NCBI RefSeq assembly: GCF_000010085.1
Contig: NC_007712.1
Location: 1,860,001 to 1,924,000 of the forward strand
Reading direction: 5' to 3'
DNA length: 64,000 nucleotides
From: Sodalis glossinidius str. 'morsitans'
GTDB lineage: Bacteria > Pseudomonadota > Gammaproteobacteria > Enterobacterales > Enterobacteriaceae
The notes beneath the pieces are model-generated. The model ran no database searches, was not told the DNA's origin, and was given only the letters and a program-made list of their open reading frames with translations. How positions within the stretch are numbered: the first letter of the stretch is position 1; every line of letters begins with the position of its first letter. A program made the position numbers and the translations under genes. Shown here piece after piece: positions 47,881-57,915 of this stretch.

Positions 47881-49074
47881 GCATTAATCTGTCTCGATAC
47901 CCTTGGCCTATCGGCGACCGTCACCGACAGCGGCATCACTGCACCTGATTATCAGACGATACTGCAACAGCTCACCGGCTATTTTCGCCAGATTTACGGC
48001 CGGGAGTGCTATCTGTCGCCGGACAGCAAGGACGGCCAGATGATAGCGATTTACGCGCTGGCTCTCCACGATGCCAACAACGCGGTTATCGCCGCCTACA
48101 ACAGCTTTAGCCCCATGACCAGTACCGGCGCGGCCCTGTCTAACACGGTGGCGATTAACGGTATCACCCGGCATGCCTCGGGGTATTCCCAGGCTGATGT
48201 CCTGCTGACCGGTCAGGTTGGCACCGTTATTACCCACGGCAGCGTAAGCGACCGCAATGGCCAGACCTGGCGCCTGCCTGAGCGGGTGACTTTCGATACG
48301 CACGGTGAGGCCAGAGTGACCGCCGTCTGTACGGCAGCCGGTAATATCACGGCGGCTCCCGGCGATATCAGCGACATAGCGACCCCGACGCGGGGGTGGC
48401 AGACGGTGACCAACCCGGCCGCTGCCACACCCGGCAGGCCGGTTGAGCGGGACAGCGCATTACGTGCTCGGCAGAAGAAATCCGTTGCCTTACCGTCGCG
48501 CACGGTGCTGGACGGTATTCAGGGCGCGGTCAGTTTACTGCCCGGTGTGGTACGGTTGCGGGGATTTGAAAATGATACGGGCGAGACAGATAAAAACGGC
48601 CTGCCAGCGCACTCTATTGCCATGATAGTTGATGGCGGTGATGTCAATGCGATTGCCCAGGCGATAGCGTTGAAAAAAACGCCTGGCGCAGGCACCTATG
48701 GCGATACCCTGGTCAAGGTCATCGACCGTTACGGTTTGCCGAAAGATATCCGCTTTTCCCGTCCTCGCGAAGTCAACGTGGCGGTGGAAATAACCCTGAC
48801 TGCCTTTACCGGCTACACTACGCTAACCGGCGATAAAATCCGCTCAGCGGTGGCGGCCTACATTAACCAGCAGCTGATTGGCGATAATCTTTATCTGACG
48901 CGTCTGTATCTGCCGGCCAATCTGCCCGGTGACGAAGAAGGACAGACCTACGACATCACGGCAATAAAAATCGGGCGCTCGGCCCAAGCGGTTAAAGAAG
49001 AGAATCTGCTTGTGGCCTTCAATGAGGCGCTCAGCGGCACAACCGAGCATCTCACTTTGGTGGTGACCACATGA
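47848..49074 (+). CDS. baseplate J-like phage tail protein with altered N-terminus
   Basis: 408 residues, open from ATG 47848. Family text begins at LGLSATVTDSGITAPDYQTI; the first 17 or so residues come from the upstream DUF2213 gene read in another frame, so a deletion replaced the native start. Then DSKDGQMIAIYALALHDANN, YSQADVLLTGQVGTVITHGS, PAAATPGRPVERDSALRARQ and SRTVLDGIQGAVSLLPGVVR, all typical of gpJ. It would form the baseplate wedge of a contractile tail. Probably the native ribosome site is lost. Confidence 0.85.
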   Translation: MRLIEPNLFSLALICLDTLGLSATVTDSGITAPDYQTILQQLTGYFRQIYGRECYLSPDSKDGQMIAIYALALHDANNAVIAAYNSFSPMTSTGAALSNTVAINGITRHASGYSQADVLLTGQVGTVITHGSVSDRNGQTWRLPERVTFDTHGEARVTAVCTAAGNITAAPGDISDIATPTRGWQTVTNPAAATPGRPVERDSALRARQKKSVALPSRTVLDGIQGAVSLLPGVVRLRGFENDTGETDKNGLPAHSIAMIVDGGDVNAIAQAIALKKTPGAGTYGDTLVKVIDRYGLPKDIRFSRPREVNVAVEITLTAFTGYTTLTGDKIRSAVAAYINQQLIGDNLYLTRLYLPANLPGDEEGQTYDITAIKIGRSAQAVKEENLLVAFNEALSGTTEHLTLVVTT

Positions 49075-49724
49075 GGGATTACACCGACTTCGTGACGCCG
49101 CAGCATTGGGCGGCGCCAAAGTTTGTGCGCCATATCCAGCTTATGACGCGGCCGCTTCAAGATATCGCCGCGCTGGCGGGCCAGCTTAACGCGCTGTTCA
49201 GCCTGGAGGGCGCCTTTGGGAAACAACTGGATGCCATCGGAGAGTGGATAGGGCTATCGCGCTATGTGAAAACACCGATTACCGGGGTGTATTTTGCCCT
49301 CGATACTGACCGGGTGGGATTCGACCAGGGCAGCTGGAAAAGGCGCTTTGATGCCGACAGCGGTTTTACCGAGCTGGATGATGAGACCTACCGCGCCATA
49401 CTGCGGGCCAAAATTCGAGCCAATCACTGGGACGGTACCTGTGAGATGTTGGCGGCTATTTATCAAGGGGTGATACCGGATAGAACGGTGAATATCTTCT
49501 TTACCGACAATCAGGATATGTCGATGGACGTCTATCTGACCGGCGGGGTGGTGCCTGAAGTCATCAAGGCGGTAATACGTCAGGGGTATCTCAATATCAA
49601 ACCAGAAGGGGTGAAGCTCAATGCCTACAGTGGCTCAGAGGGCGACAACGGCATTTTTGGTTTTGATATCCGTAATGGTTATGTGGATGGATTTGATACC
49701 GGCAGCTGGTCGGTAAAACTGTAA
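49071..49724 (+). CDS. DUF2612 phage tail protein
   Basis: 217 residues, overlapping the J gene by 4 bases (ATGA). DIAALAGQLNALFSLEGAFG, LDAIGEWIGLSRYVKTPITG and FTELDDETYRAILRAKIRAN are the family core; FDIRNGYVDGFDTGSW ends it. A tail or baseplate component next to gpJ in many myophages, of unknown detail. Intact. Confidence 0.85.
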   Translation: MRDYTDFVTPQHWAAPKFVRHIQLMTRPLQDIAALAGQLNALFSLEGAFGKQLDAIGEWIGLSRYVKTPITGVYFALDTDRVGFDQGSWKRRFDADSGFTELDDETYRAILRAKIRANHWDGTCEMLAAIYQGVIPDRTVNIFFTDNQDMSMDVYLTGGVVPEVIKAVIRQGYLNIKPEGVKLNAYSGSEGDNGIFGFDIRNGYVDGFDTGSWSVKL

Positions 49725-49730
49725 GGAATA

Positions 49731-50737
49731 ATGATGGCCAAGAATGAATTTTTACCGTTTGCGACGGCAGACGGCGCTAACGTTTTGTCGGCGGAAGACT
49801 ATCAGACGTTGCGCTCGCGCAGTAATGGCTTTAGCGCGGGTGTCGCCCGTTCGCAGGAGCTCAATACGGTCTGGCGGCAGGCATCGGTGATTGCGCATGT
49901 GGTGGCGCAGTTTATTGCCGATACCAATAATAGTGATGTGGCTGACGACGGCGACCTGGATAAACTTCAGGCGGGGTTAATTCAAGCGCTCTCTAAGAAT
50001 GTCAATAATACCGTGCCAGCCGCATCACTGAAAACGGCGGGTATCACCCAACTCAGCAGCGCCACTAACAGCGACAGTGAGACGCTGGCTGCGATGCCAA
50101 AAGCCGTGAAGGCGATAGTCGATAATCTCAGTGGTGGCCGCCTGCTGAATATCCAGTCCTTCACCGAAAGCGGCATCTATACTCCCACGCCGGGGACACG
50201 GAAAATCCGCGTGAAATGCTGGGGCGCTGGCGGCAGTGGTGCACGCATGTCCAAACAAAGTCGGGGTTCGGTGTCCGGCGCGGGCGGGGCCTATGCCGAG
50301 GTGCTACTGGATGCAACGTCGTTTTCGTCCGTGAGTGTTGAAGTGGGTACGGGCGGAGCCGCATCGGCAGACGGTGTTTCACTGGATGGTGGCGATGGGG
50401 GCGGGTCGTATTTTGGCAAGCATGTTATCTGTGGCGGCGGCAAGGGTGGTCTGATTGGCAAAGGGTTAGCCAAAGGCGGTGAACCCGCAGGTGGAAACGT
50501 AATGATGGTCGGTGGGCAGTCCGGGAAGGGGGAACCTACGCTTCCGGTTTTTTAATCAACGGCGTCGGCGGGGCTTCTTTTGGCAGCTATAACGCACTGC
50601 CCCATGTCTCTACAAGTGGCGATTATGGTTCGTTTCCCGGTGGAGGCAGTGCGATGGGGGCCTATGCCGATGAAAATACTAACTATGGTTCTGGACACGG
50701 TGGCGATGGTCTGATTATTGTCGAGGAGTACTTATAA
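49731..50737 (+). pseudogene. phage tail fibre protein, one frameshift near the 3' end
   Basis: ATG 49731 or 49734. The N-terminal part (NEFLPFATADGANVLSAEDY, VARSQELNTVWRQASVIAHV) attaches to the baseplate. A glycine-rich tip follows (GAYAEVLLDATSFSSVSVEV). A run of five G near 50528 lacks one base: the frame stops at 50555, while the true C-terminus (GFLINGVGGASFGSYNALPH to DGLIIVEEYL) continues in another frame to 50737. The glycine-rich tip is the receptor-binding type. Confidence 0.82.
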
Positions 50738-50739
50738 AG

Positions 50740-50952
50740 GAACACACAGGATCGTATGCGCTGATACCTGAAAACAGCAACAGGGTTAAAAATATCATTG
50801 TCGCCAGCGATGACTATAAGCACGACGGTTATTACACCGTTAGGTACGACGAGAAAACATTTTGTCAGCCAGAGATGTATTATGATGGTTTTTTCTATGA
50901 TGATAATAGTTTTACAATGATTAGAAATGCAATCGTAAATCCACCTGTGTAG
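50740..50952 (+). pseudogene. small ORF after the tail fibre, no clear start
   Basis: The open frame reads EHTGSYALIPENSNRVKNII, VASDDYKHDGYYTVRYDEKT and YYDGFFYDDNSFTMIRNAIV to TAG 50952. It begins right after the fibre stop, but no ATG, GTG or TTG is available. The text looks like a small phage accessory or fibre-associated protein; no family is named. Confidence 0.4.
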
Positions 50953-51080
50953 CTTGTAGTAGAATAAGAAGCAGGTCTTACTGCTTCTTTGATTTAAACG
51001 GCATGATGAGGTGGTTACAATGTATATGAATACATGAAGAAATATAAATGTCAATATATACTGAATATTGGCTTCATAGA

Positions 51081-51874
51081 TTATTTAATAAATATGCCGT
51101 TTTTGTATATATAAAATGTCATATCTTTATGAGTTAGTATTTCATCAGGCTCTCCTGGTCGATGTTTTACTCCGATTAAGCATCTATCTAAGTCATGACA
51201 CTCTTCAACATCTTTCATGATGGCAATAAAAGTTCTTCCTTTATGAACATTATTATACCAATATGTGAAAGTCTGGGATCGTCCTGAAAATATTATAGAG
51301 CCGTTTTTTTTATCGAACATTACAGGTCGTATAATGTTATGCCATCCTGAAATCCAACTGACAGCCAATGCTTGAGCACCCCAATAAAGACTATAACCAT
51401 AAGTTAGGTTGTTCTCTTTAACAAAGGTATATAATTGATTTGCGGACCGGGGTAGTAGTTTTTTGGGTTCTTGAGTATGAGAATAAAGTTGAGATAAGAA
51501 TAAAATAGAGATAAAAAACACACTAACTATTTTTTGATTTAATGGCTGCGGTAAATATAATAGAAAGACCTAAATATATTATATTCACAAAGAATTGAGC
51601 GTGTTTTTCTTCGTCTTCAGTAGAACTAATGATAAAGGATAGCATGATGCCAAGCAAAGATAATGTAATGAATATTTTTAATGAGCTAATTACATGGGAT
51701 TTGTATATTGCATAAAATGTAAATAATAAAAATATAGATGCAGACAGAATGTAGGTTTTGGGATTATTAATAAAAAAGATATTAATTATACCGCCGAGTC
51801 CATACATTAGCCAATAGATATTACTAAACCATTGCGGAATAGGCCCTACCGAAAATGATGCTACAGGATTCCAA
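51081..51874 (-). pseudogene. multi-membrane-span protein (GtrC-like), split by frameshift and IS
   Basis: The minus-strand frame enters from the IS end at 51874 (NPVASFSVGPIPQWFSNIYW), continues through several hydrophobic helices (TYILSASIFLLFTFYAIYKS, NIIYLGLSIIFTAAI) and shifts at an A6 run at about 51525. It ends with a soluble domain, YSLYWGAQALAVSWISGWHN and IIRPVMFDKKNGSIIFSGRS. This is the layout of the C-terminal half of phage O-antigen glucosyltransferases. The region is much more AT-rich than its neighbours. The N-terminal half is lost beyond the IS. Confidence 0.55.
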
Positions 51875-52927
51875 GGCTTTGTTGGATAAATATAACTTTT
51901 AGGTGATCGTCTGCTCAGATCACTACCGTCATTTCAACATCTGCACTCCATGGCAAAGCAAAAGTTTAAAATAACCAACTGGTCCACTTACAACAAAGCT
52001 CTCAAGCAGCGCGGGGCTCTGACGATATGGCTGGATGAGTCGGCAATTGTTGCATGGACGGAAAAAACAACGCCTGAACGGCGTGGCCGGCCGCTTCACT
52101 ACGCAGATATGGCTATCACCACTGTTCTGATGATGAAACGCGTGTTTGGCCTTTCGTTAAGCGCTTTACAGGGCTTCGTTGACGCCATTTTTAAACTGAT
52201 GGTGCTGCTGCTAAGATGCCCAGACTACTCGCTGATCAGCAAGCGAGCAAAGACAGTTAAGATCAGCATAAAAACGCCTACCCGTGGTGAAATCTCACCT
52301 CTAGTCATTGACGGAACCGGCCTGAAGGTCTTTGGCGAAGGCGAATGGAAAGTCCGACAGCATGGTGCCGACAGACGGAGGGTGTGGCGTAAGCTGCATA
52401 TGGCCGCAGACAGTGTAACGCATGAGATTATCTGTGCTGACTTATCGCTCAGCGGTACGACGGATGCTCAGGCCCTACCCGCTCTGATAAACCAGACCCA
52501 GCGGAAAATCAGGGAAGCGTCGGCTGATGGCGCTTACGATACCCGCTACTGTCATGATGCTCTGCTGAGGAAGAAAATAAGGCCTCTTATTCCTCCACGA
52601 GGTGGGGCGCAATATTGGCCAGACCGATACCATGAGCGTAACTACGCCGTTGCGAATCAGCATCTAAGCGGCAGTAACGATGTATGGAAAAAGCAAGTGG
52701 GCTATCATCGACGCTCAGTGGCTGAAACAGCGATATTCCGGTTCAAAACGCTTATGGGCGATCATCTAAGTCTGCGTGACTATGATGCGCAGGTAGGTGA
52801 GGCAATGGCGATGGTCAAAGCGCTTAACAAAATGACGCTGTTAGGAATGCCGAACAGCATCCGGATCGCGTAACAATCGATCTGCTAGGGGGGCGTAGTC
52901 ACAAGTTCTGATTTATTCAACAAAGCC
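51875..52927 (+). mobile_element. IS903-like (IS5 family) element, full length
   Basis: 1053 bp with terminal inverted repeats GGCTTTGTTGGATAAAT (left) and GGCTTTGTTGAATAAATC (right, reverse complement), the IS903 ends. It encodes one intact transposase. No matching 9-bp flanks were found. It is in opposite orientation to the deleted copy at 37606. Confidence 0.93.
51950..52873 (+). CDS. IS5-family (IS903 group) transposase
   Basis: 307 residues, DDE enzyme that cuts and joins the IS ends. The catalytic residues sit in LVIDGTGLKVFGEGEW, EASADGAYDTRYCH and RRSVAETAIFRFKTLMG (YREK-like block), followed by ALNKMTLLGMPNSIRIA. ATG 51950 lies 75 bases inside the left end. Intact, so this copy could supply transposase in trans to the deleted one. 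Confidence 0.95.
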   Translation: MAKQKFKITNWSTYNKALKQRGALTIWLDESAIVAWTEKTTPERRGRPLHYADMAITTVLMMKRVFGLSLSALQGFVDAIFKLMVLLLRCPDYSLISKRAKTVKISIKTPTRGEISPLVIDGTGLKVFGEGEWKVRQHGADRRRVWRKLHMAADSVTHEIICADLSLSGTTDAQALPALINQTQRKIREASADGAYDTRYCHDALLRKKIRPLIPPRGGAQYWPDRYHERNYAVANQHLSGSNDVWKKQVGYHRRSVAETAIFRFKTLMGDHLSLRDYDAQVGEAMAMVKALNKMTLLGMPNSIRIA

Positions 52928-53000
52928 ATTTCGTGTATGAAATCTAACCTTTTATTCCAAGGATTTGTAGTAAGAAATTGAAAAATAATGATTTTAAACC

Positions 53001-53061
53001 GGTCTCGAAAGCCGTTAAGGGAACAATCCCTTCCAGGGTTCAAATCTCTGTCTCTCTGCCA
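53001..53061. repeat. attR-side copy of 61-bp integration repeat
   Basis: Matches 37352-37412 at 56 of 61 positions, from the anticodon arm to CCA. Four of the five differences replace G or C with A or T. It is not part of a whole tRNA gene. Confidence 0.87.
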
Positions 53062-53280
53062 TTTTCAGTAGCTCATGACAAGTTTTTTGCTCTGTTGAGC
53101 ACTCCGCACTATAATTTTCACCAAATCAAGATTTGATTTCCGCAAAATAATGAATTTTCTCTAAGCTTGCAAAATGCTGCCTCTGCGACGCAGTGACCTG
53201 AATTTCAGATTTTCTACGAGCACGTTACTTTCTATTGGGCGATGTCTGAATATCGTATTTCTGGGCGACCCTTAAACATC

Positions 53281-54026
53281 TTATTCCCCGCGGGATCTTG
53301 CGTAATCTGACATCCTTTCCGCATCGCTATCATGAAGAGTGAAACTCTTCGAACACTCTGCGTCCCACAGTTTAGGACCGGCTGCAATGGTTCTGATCTT
53401 TCCTTGGATAAACTTTAATAAAACCTCAAAAACGTCGTGCTGTTCTAGAATACGACTGTGTTTCTCACTGGTTCCCCGCTTTAGATCGGCATTGACCACC
53501 AGATACAACGCCTACTCGATAATGCCCTGTTTTACCTTGACCAATTCATCATTTTCAATAACATAAGTCAATACGCTGTCTTCAGAATAGGTGTTGCTAG
53601 TTTTTTCGTTTAATTTTTTCAAAAAGAGGAGGATGGCGCAATATCATTAACAGCGTCTGTGCATATGCCACCGATTGGGCTAGGACACCAACCCACAAGC
53701 ATGGCACCATAGTTTGGACTGGCTGACGTGATCAACTTCACCACATCAAGGCTAGGGTGGTCAGCAGCCATCTTTATGATGACCAACTCGCCCATAGAGT
53801 GACCGATCAGAATGATTTTTCCTATGGGTGAAATAGTTTTATTTATCCATGCCCAGAGTCTATTGGCGTTATTCTCAATGCGTTGTTACGTTGATTTACT
53901 ATAGTCAAACTTGTAGATATTAGGTTGGTTGTGTTGTAGAAAGAAATTCTCAAGATTGTTCATGACGCTGGGGTTGCCATGATAGCCATGAACCAGAACG
54001 ATAGGTATGTTTGTTGTTTCTTCCAT
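53281..54026 (-). pseudogene. alpha/beta hydrolase (lipase-like), broken
   Basis: ATG 54026 starts EETTNIPIVLVHGYHGNPSV (oxyanion HG), then NLENFFLQHNQPNIYKFDYS, an in-frame TAA, then WAWINKTISPIGKIILIGHS with the nucleophile elbow GHSMG, and KLITSASPNYGAMLVGW. A frameshift near 53625 leads to LFLKKLNEKTSNTYSEDSVL, a TAG after QGIIE, and the C-terminal part LKRGTSEKHSRILEQHDVFE and VLLKFIQGKIRTI. Total about 248 codons. It lies just outside attR on the chromosomal side. Function unknown beyond serine hydrolase type. Confidence 0.7.
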
Positions 54027-54957
54027 TTCAAACGATCTCCATATTATTATATTAATATTCAGGGAATTAAGCTAAATGGCAGTGAGGCACCACGAAAACG
54101 ACATTTAGCGAAAGACACTGAAATCCGCCCCCGATACGGGGGGAGGTTAAATGCGTCAGAGTTGACGGGCGCTGAAGCTGGCGAAATGGGCTACGCGCCT
54201 ATCATTTGTTGCGCTACTTACGTTCGTGGCAAATACAATTCCGTCTGCAAAAAAACGGTCTTAATCCGCAGATGAAAGCCCTTTTTATTTGATGAAGTAA
54301 CGCGATGAATCTCACTCTAATAAAGTTATTCTTTTCCTTACAGCTAACTTAGGCGTGTAGACCATAGACAAGATTTATGCGCGCGTGGCATTAATGAAAG
54401 TCCGGCTTCGCTCCGCCCGGCTATACGTAAACGGTATCGTTATCCTGGAATGGGTGTTCGTCTATCAGGCCCATTAACGGGCTTTAAAGGTAAAGACTGG
54501 GCGCGGAAGTTTTCGCGGCCTGATACGAATAAGGGGAAAAAGGAAGAATCGAGCGAATCTTTGAACCAGGGTTCTTTTCCACTGGCGAGACTGAGTCATA
54601 GGCCCAAAAGCGCTGTCCTGCAGGGGATCACGATCGACATCACCGGGCTGTGGCGGCGCTTTGCCGGGTGATAGAGCACCACCAGACTAGACCTGTCAGT
54701 GACATAATATCTGCTTTTCAGAGCCAAGAAGGGTGTATGCACATAAGGACAGGGGACCTTTTGGGAAACGCCATTATTCGTCTAAATGCGCGATTTACAG
54801 TGAGGAGATTCCGATAAGGATGGATCATTACCTCTTTGCTCTGGCTGGTTGCGAAAGCTTTTCTTCCATGACTTCGTTAAAGCTCCCCTTTGTTCGGATC
54901 AAGGTGGAGCTGAGCCAGCGTCGGGTCGGCGGCATCATTTATGGAGAGGCCCATGGA
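54027..54957. other. stretch without a supported gene
   Basis: About 930 bases. Open frames at 54450-54671 and 54733-54996 on the plus strand lack ribosome sites and familiar content. Nothing is recognised. Confidence 0.5.
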
Positions 54958-55704
54958 TTAGCGATGTTTCACTATAGACAAAAACGGTCTGACTAATAGT
55001 CGCCAAAGCGAATGTTTGCATTTCACCCGCCAGGGCATGTGATGCTTTAAGTTTTGCCATATGGCCAGGCGCGTCGCCGTGGGTTTAGGGGTGCTAGCGA
55101 TGTTGGACTGACCGGCATGTATGCTATGCAAAATGACCGGCGGCACGACGGCGCGAACCTGGCACAGCGAGTAATCCTGAAAGAGAGAAAATTTGTCCGC
55201 CACCATCCATACCGGATAGAGGGCCGCCGCCATATTGCGCGCGGCCGCGCGATTAATGACATAGCCGTGCGTCATGGCGGCATCAATGACCCTGTGCAAG
55301 CTATGCGTTTTATCCAGCACATGAATGGGTTTCTTCAAGTATTGATTGCAGGTAGTGAGCAGGGTCAGCAGCGGCCGATTGGGATCATTGCGCAGAGCGA
55401 TTTGTTGAATAAGCGGAATGGCTTCCGGCGTAATCTTGGCATCATCCTCAAGGATCAGAGCCTGTTCCAGGCCCCGCTCGCAAATAAGGCGATAGATATA
55501 GATATGGCTAAGCGCACACCCTATTTCACCCGGACGGGTGGCGTAATTGATGGTACGTGTATGCTGCACGATTTCCTCGCTGCTGAGAGAGTGACCATTT
55601 ACGGCTTCGGTAAATTCATAATCCAGATTGTAACGCCGGCACTGATATTCAATACATTGACGGCGCCTAAAGGATTCTTTCAGATTGATGATGAAAATTT
55701 TCAC
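54958..55704 (-). CDS. glycosyltransferase family 25 (LPS core/oligosaccharide)
   Basis: 248 residues. MKIFIINLKESFRRRQCIEY at the N-terminus, the GT25 loop RPGEIGCALSHIYIYRLICE near residue 57, the metal-site ALILEDDAKITPEAI near residue 83, and HGYVINRAAARNMAAALYPV. GT25 enzymes add galactose or similar sugars to lipooligosaccharide. Intact and alone, with gene-free DNA on both sides. Likely modifies the cell-surface glycan; sugar and acceptor are unknown. Confidence 0.9.
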   Translation of the reverse strand: MKIFIINLKESFRRRQCIEYQCRRYNLDYEFTEAVNGHSLSSEEIVQHTRTINYATRPGEIGCALSHIYIYRLICERGLEQALILEDDAKITPEAIPLIQQIALRNDPNRPLLTLLTTCNQYLKKPIHVLDKTHSLHRVIDAAMTHGYVINRAAARNMAAALYPVWMVADKFSLFQDYSLCQVRAVVPPVILHSIHAGQSNIASTPKPTATRLAIWQNLKHHMPWRVKCKHSLWRLLVRPFLSIVKHR

Positions 55705-57048
55705 GCCTTCTCCCTGAGGTCGATTAAAAAGATGCGCGTCTCTAATTACGCGATCCCAATAAATAAAATTTGTGAATATATTATTGTTCTATATATAAAT
55801 TTTGAATTGCATTCACCTGTTTCTCTTGGCCTAGGTGCTACGAGCGTTGTGAATAATAGCAGCAAAACTTCCGCTCTGGCGAGAAATTCACGCACCCTTT
55901 ATCATGCGGCTTTTGTAGCATTGTATTATTTATTAAATTTATTTTAATAATAATTAATATAATTTTTTTAAAGTAAACTAAATTCCTTTTGAGGCCAGGA
56001 CGAGCAGATAACGAATCAGCGCTCCGGTAACACATGTTTAACGCGACCCCAAACCCGACCGTCTTAAACTTGGCGTTGTTTACCTGCCTTGGCTGGCATT
56101 GGTTATGCCATTCAGAGGAAAATGGCGGTAGTTAGCCCTTAATAAAGAATGATTAACGCATTAAGGCAAAGATGCCCCGGGTCACACAACGTCAGGGGTG
56201 CACGTCCAGTAAAACGGCATCCTACGCTCCCTGTTACTCACGTCGACGGTGAGAAAGCATTAGCACCAACGTTCTATACAGCAATGCGGGAGTGTCGCTA
56301 TGTGGTTAACTGCGTGAAATGTAAAAAATTTCTTTTATAATTAATCTTTATATAATTATACCCATATAGGATGGGGACTACTTCTGGACAATAAGGGCGT
56401 TAGAACCATTCGATCAAATTAACACTTGCTAGAATAAAAGGATTTTTCTGATGGCGTTCGGTGAATTCTTGTGGATAATATTGGCCCATTGGCCTGAATG
56501 CCAATTCCTTAAGAAATAAATCTTCAGGGTTGGGGGAAATGTATTGACAAGCGACACATTCCGTTTAATAGTTATTCTATGACGACCCAAAAACTGCTGG
56601 CCAGATTGCTTATCTCCGGTATGTATAGGTTGGAGGGATTCCGATGACGTCAAGTGATGATTTAAAATTATTTGCTTTAATTAATTAATGAAAATGATAC
56701 GGTCTCTATGTCACCTTTAAGAGTGTTACCGTATAAGGTCGGTAAAGCGAGCACTTTTCACATCTGAGCCCTCAGCTTTAACCTTATAAAAGAATCAAAA
56801 GTATTAATCGTTAGAATTGATAGTCTTCGCCAAAGCATAATGCTTTCCTATCGATGGGCGTTATCCAATCGTGCCTAATGCAACTGGAGCTGCCGCAGAA
56901 CAAAGATAGACAGGGGATTTTTCAGAATTATCTTTAGCAGTTTAACGTATTTGACATCGTAATGATTAGCGACTTTGTTTCGTGTAAGCATTACGGTGGT
57001 AATAAACGGTGCGGCCAAACACAGCTGTGCCCAAGCCAGGATATCGCC
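55705..57048. other. long AT-rich stretch without a gene
   Basis: About 1.3 kb with several AT-rich patches (55760-55990 and 56330-56430). No coding region, RNA gene or repeat was recognised on either strand. Confidence 0.5.
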
Positions 57049-57249
57049 ATGAAAAAACTGATAGCGGTGGTGGGCGATAATGCCCAGAAAGGGAACGTCG
57101 CCCCTGAAATGAATAGTCAAGAATGGATGGATGCAATAAATAGAGAGTTGTCCACTATTGTTAACAATGCGGGAATCACTCTAGAAGACGATAATGAAGA
57201 AGCGCTGTATACAGCGCTGAGCAGATTGCTGCGACGGGCAGGGGAGTAA
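57049..57249 (+). pseudogene. phage tail-fibre-like fragment
   Basis: 66 codons. NVAPEMNSQEWMDAINRELS and TIVNNAGITLEDDNEEALYT resemble the 'EWLNAVQDELIAVIKAAGITL' segment common in phage tail fibres and collar proteins. Nothing phage-like is adjacent, so it may be a leftover of another prophage. Family call by pattern only. Confidence 0.4.
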
Positions 57250-57537
57250 AAAGCGAGTCGCCCGCTGCCAGTCAATCGCGCATTACGACAATACGTAAAA
57301 AATTCGTCTAAAACTTACCCGGTGGCAAGCGTGGTTTTTGCGCAGCGCGATCTCCTTTCGGCATTTGGATATACCTGATGTAAGAAACGAAGAAAATGGC
57401 GTAAACGGCGACGTCGTAAAAGAAGGCTTAGCATTACCGCATATTTTTGTGTTGGTAAAACAGACTGTTCTTTTGACGGCTAGCGCCGTTACGCAGCGCT
57501 TATAGGTTAATAGTCGTTTCCTCGTCTGCGCGTCGAC

Positions 57538-57915
57538 TTACTGCTTTAATGCAGATTGTGCCTCCGCCAGTTCTTGCTCAGCGCGCGCAACCTTTTTTTG
57601 TTAATTTTATCGCTATCGCCCGTCTGGCGGACCTGGGCGAGTTCACGTTGCCGTGCGCCAATTTGCTTTTCTTGTCGATGACTTGATGTTGACGGTCTGC
57701 CTGAAGCTGGTCATCGTGGCAATGGGTGGCTATTTCAGACAATGCTTTCTCCAGACCTTCTGCACGCGCAGAGTATTACCCTGGGCGCGGGCATGAGATA
57801 GTTGCGTTTGTACCGACTGCTGTTTGGCCGTACAACCGCTCGCCGCCAGCGCGTTTTGAGCAGAAATACCCATCATAAAACTGATTAACGTCAGATAAGA
57901 AAATGTCAATTTCAT
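57538..57915 (-). pseudogene. DUF1090 (YqjC-like) periplasmic protein, frameshifted
   Basis: From ATG 57915: a signal peptide (LTFSYLTLISFMMGISAQNA, cleavage near ALA), then SGCTAKQQSVQTQLSHARAQ. A frameshift at about 57755 moves to GLEKALSEIATHCHDDQLQA, then near 57665 to RELAQVRQTGDSDKINKK. A poly-A run near 57597 shifts once more to VARAEQELAEAQSALKQ. All blocks match the DUF1090 layout (signal, cysteine pair, coiled coil). Three indels break it. Confidence 0.8.

Larger units (their letters stand above)
37352..53061. mobile_element. defective lambdoid-type prophage in tRNA-Ser(CGA)
   Basis: About 15.7 kb between the two copies of the tRNA 3' end. Recognisable modules in order: IS remnant, DUF7666, AntA/KilAC antirepressor, tRNA-Lys, small leftward genes, replication O-like and DnaB-like genes, NinB, RusA, antiterminator Q, holin, SAR-endolysin stub, P22-type Ant, portal, DUF2213, baseplate J, DUF2612, tail fibre, a Gtr-like membrane gene, and a second IS. 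Integrase, CI-type repressor, terminase, capsid and tail-tube genes were not found, and most retained genes are broken. It cannot make particles. Confidence 0.88.

Noticed and set aside
54450..54996. Two plus-strand ORFs of 73 and 87 codons
   Set aside because: No ribosome site, odd composition and no recognisable motifs; better left as gene-free.
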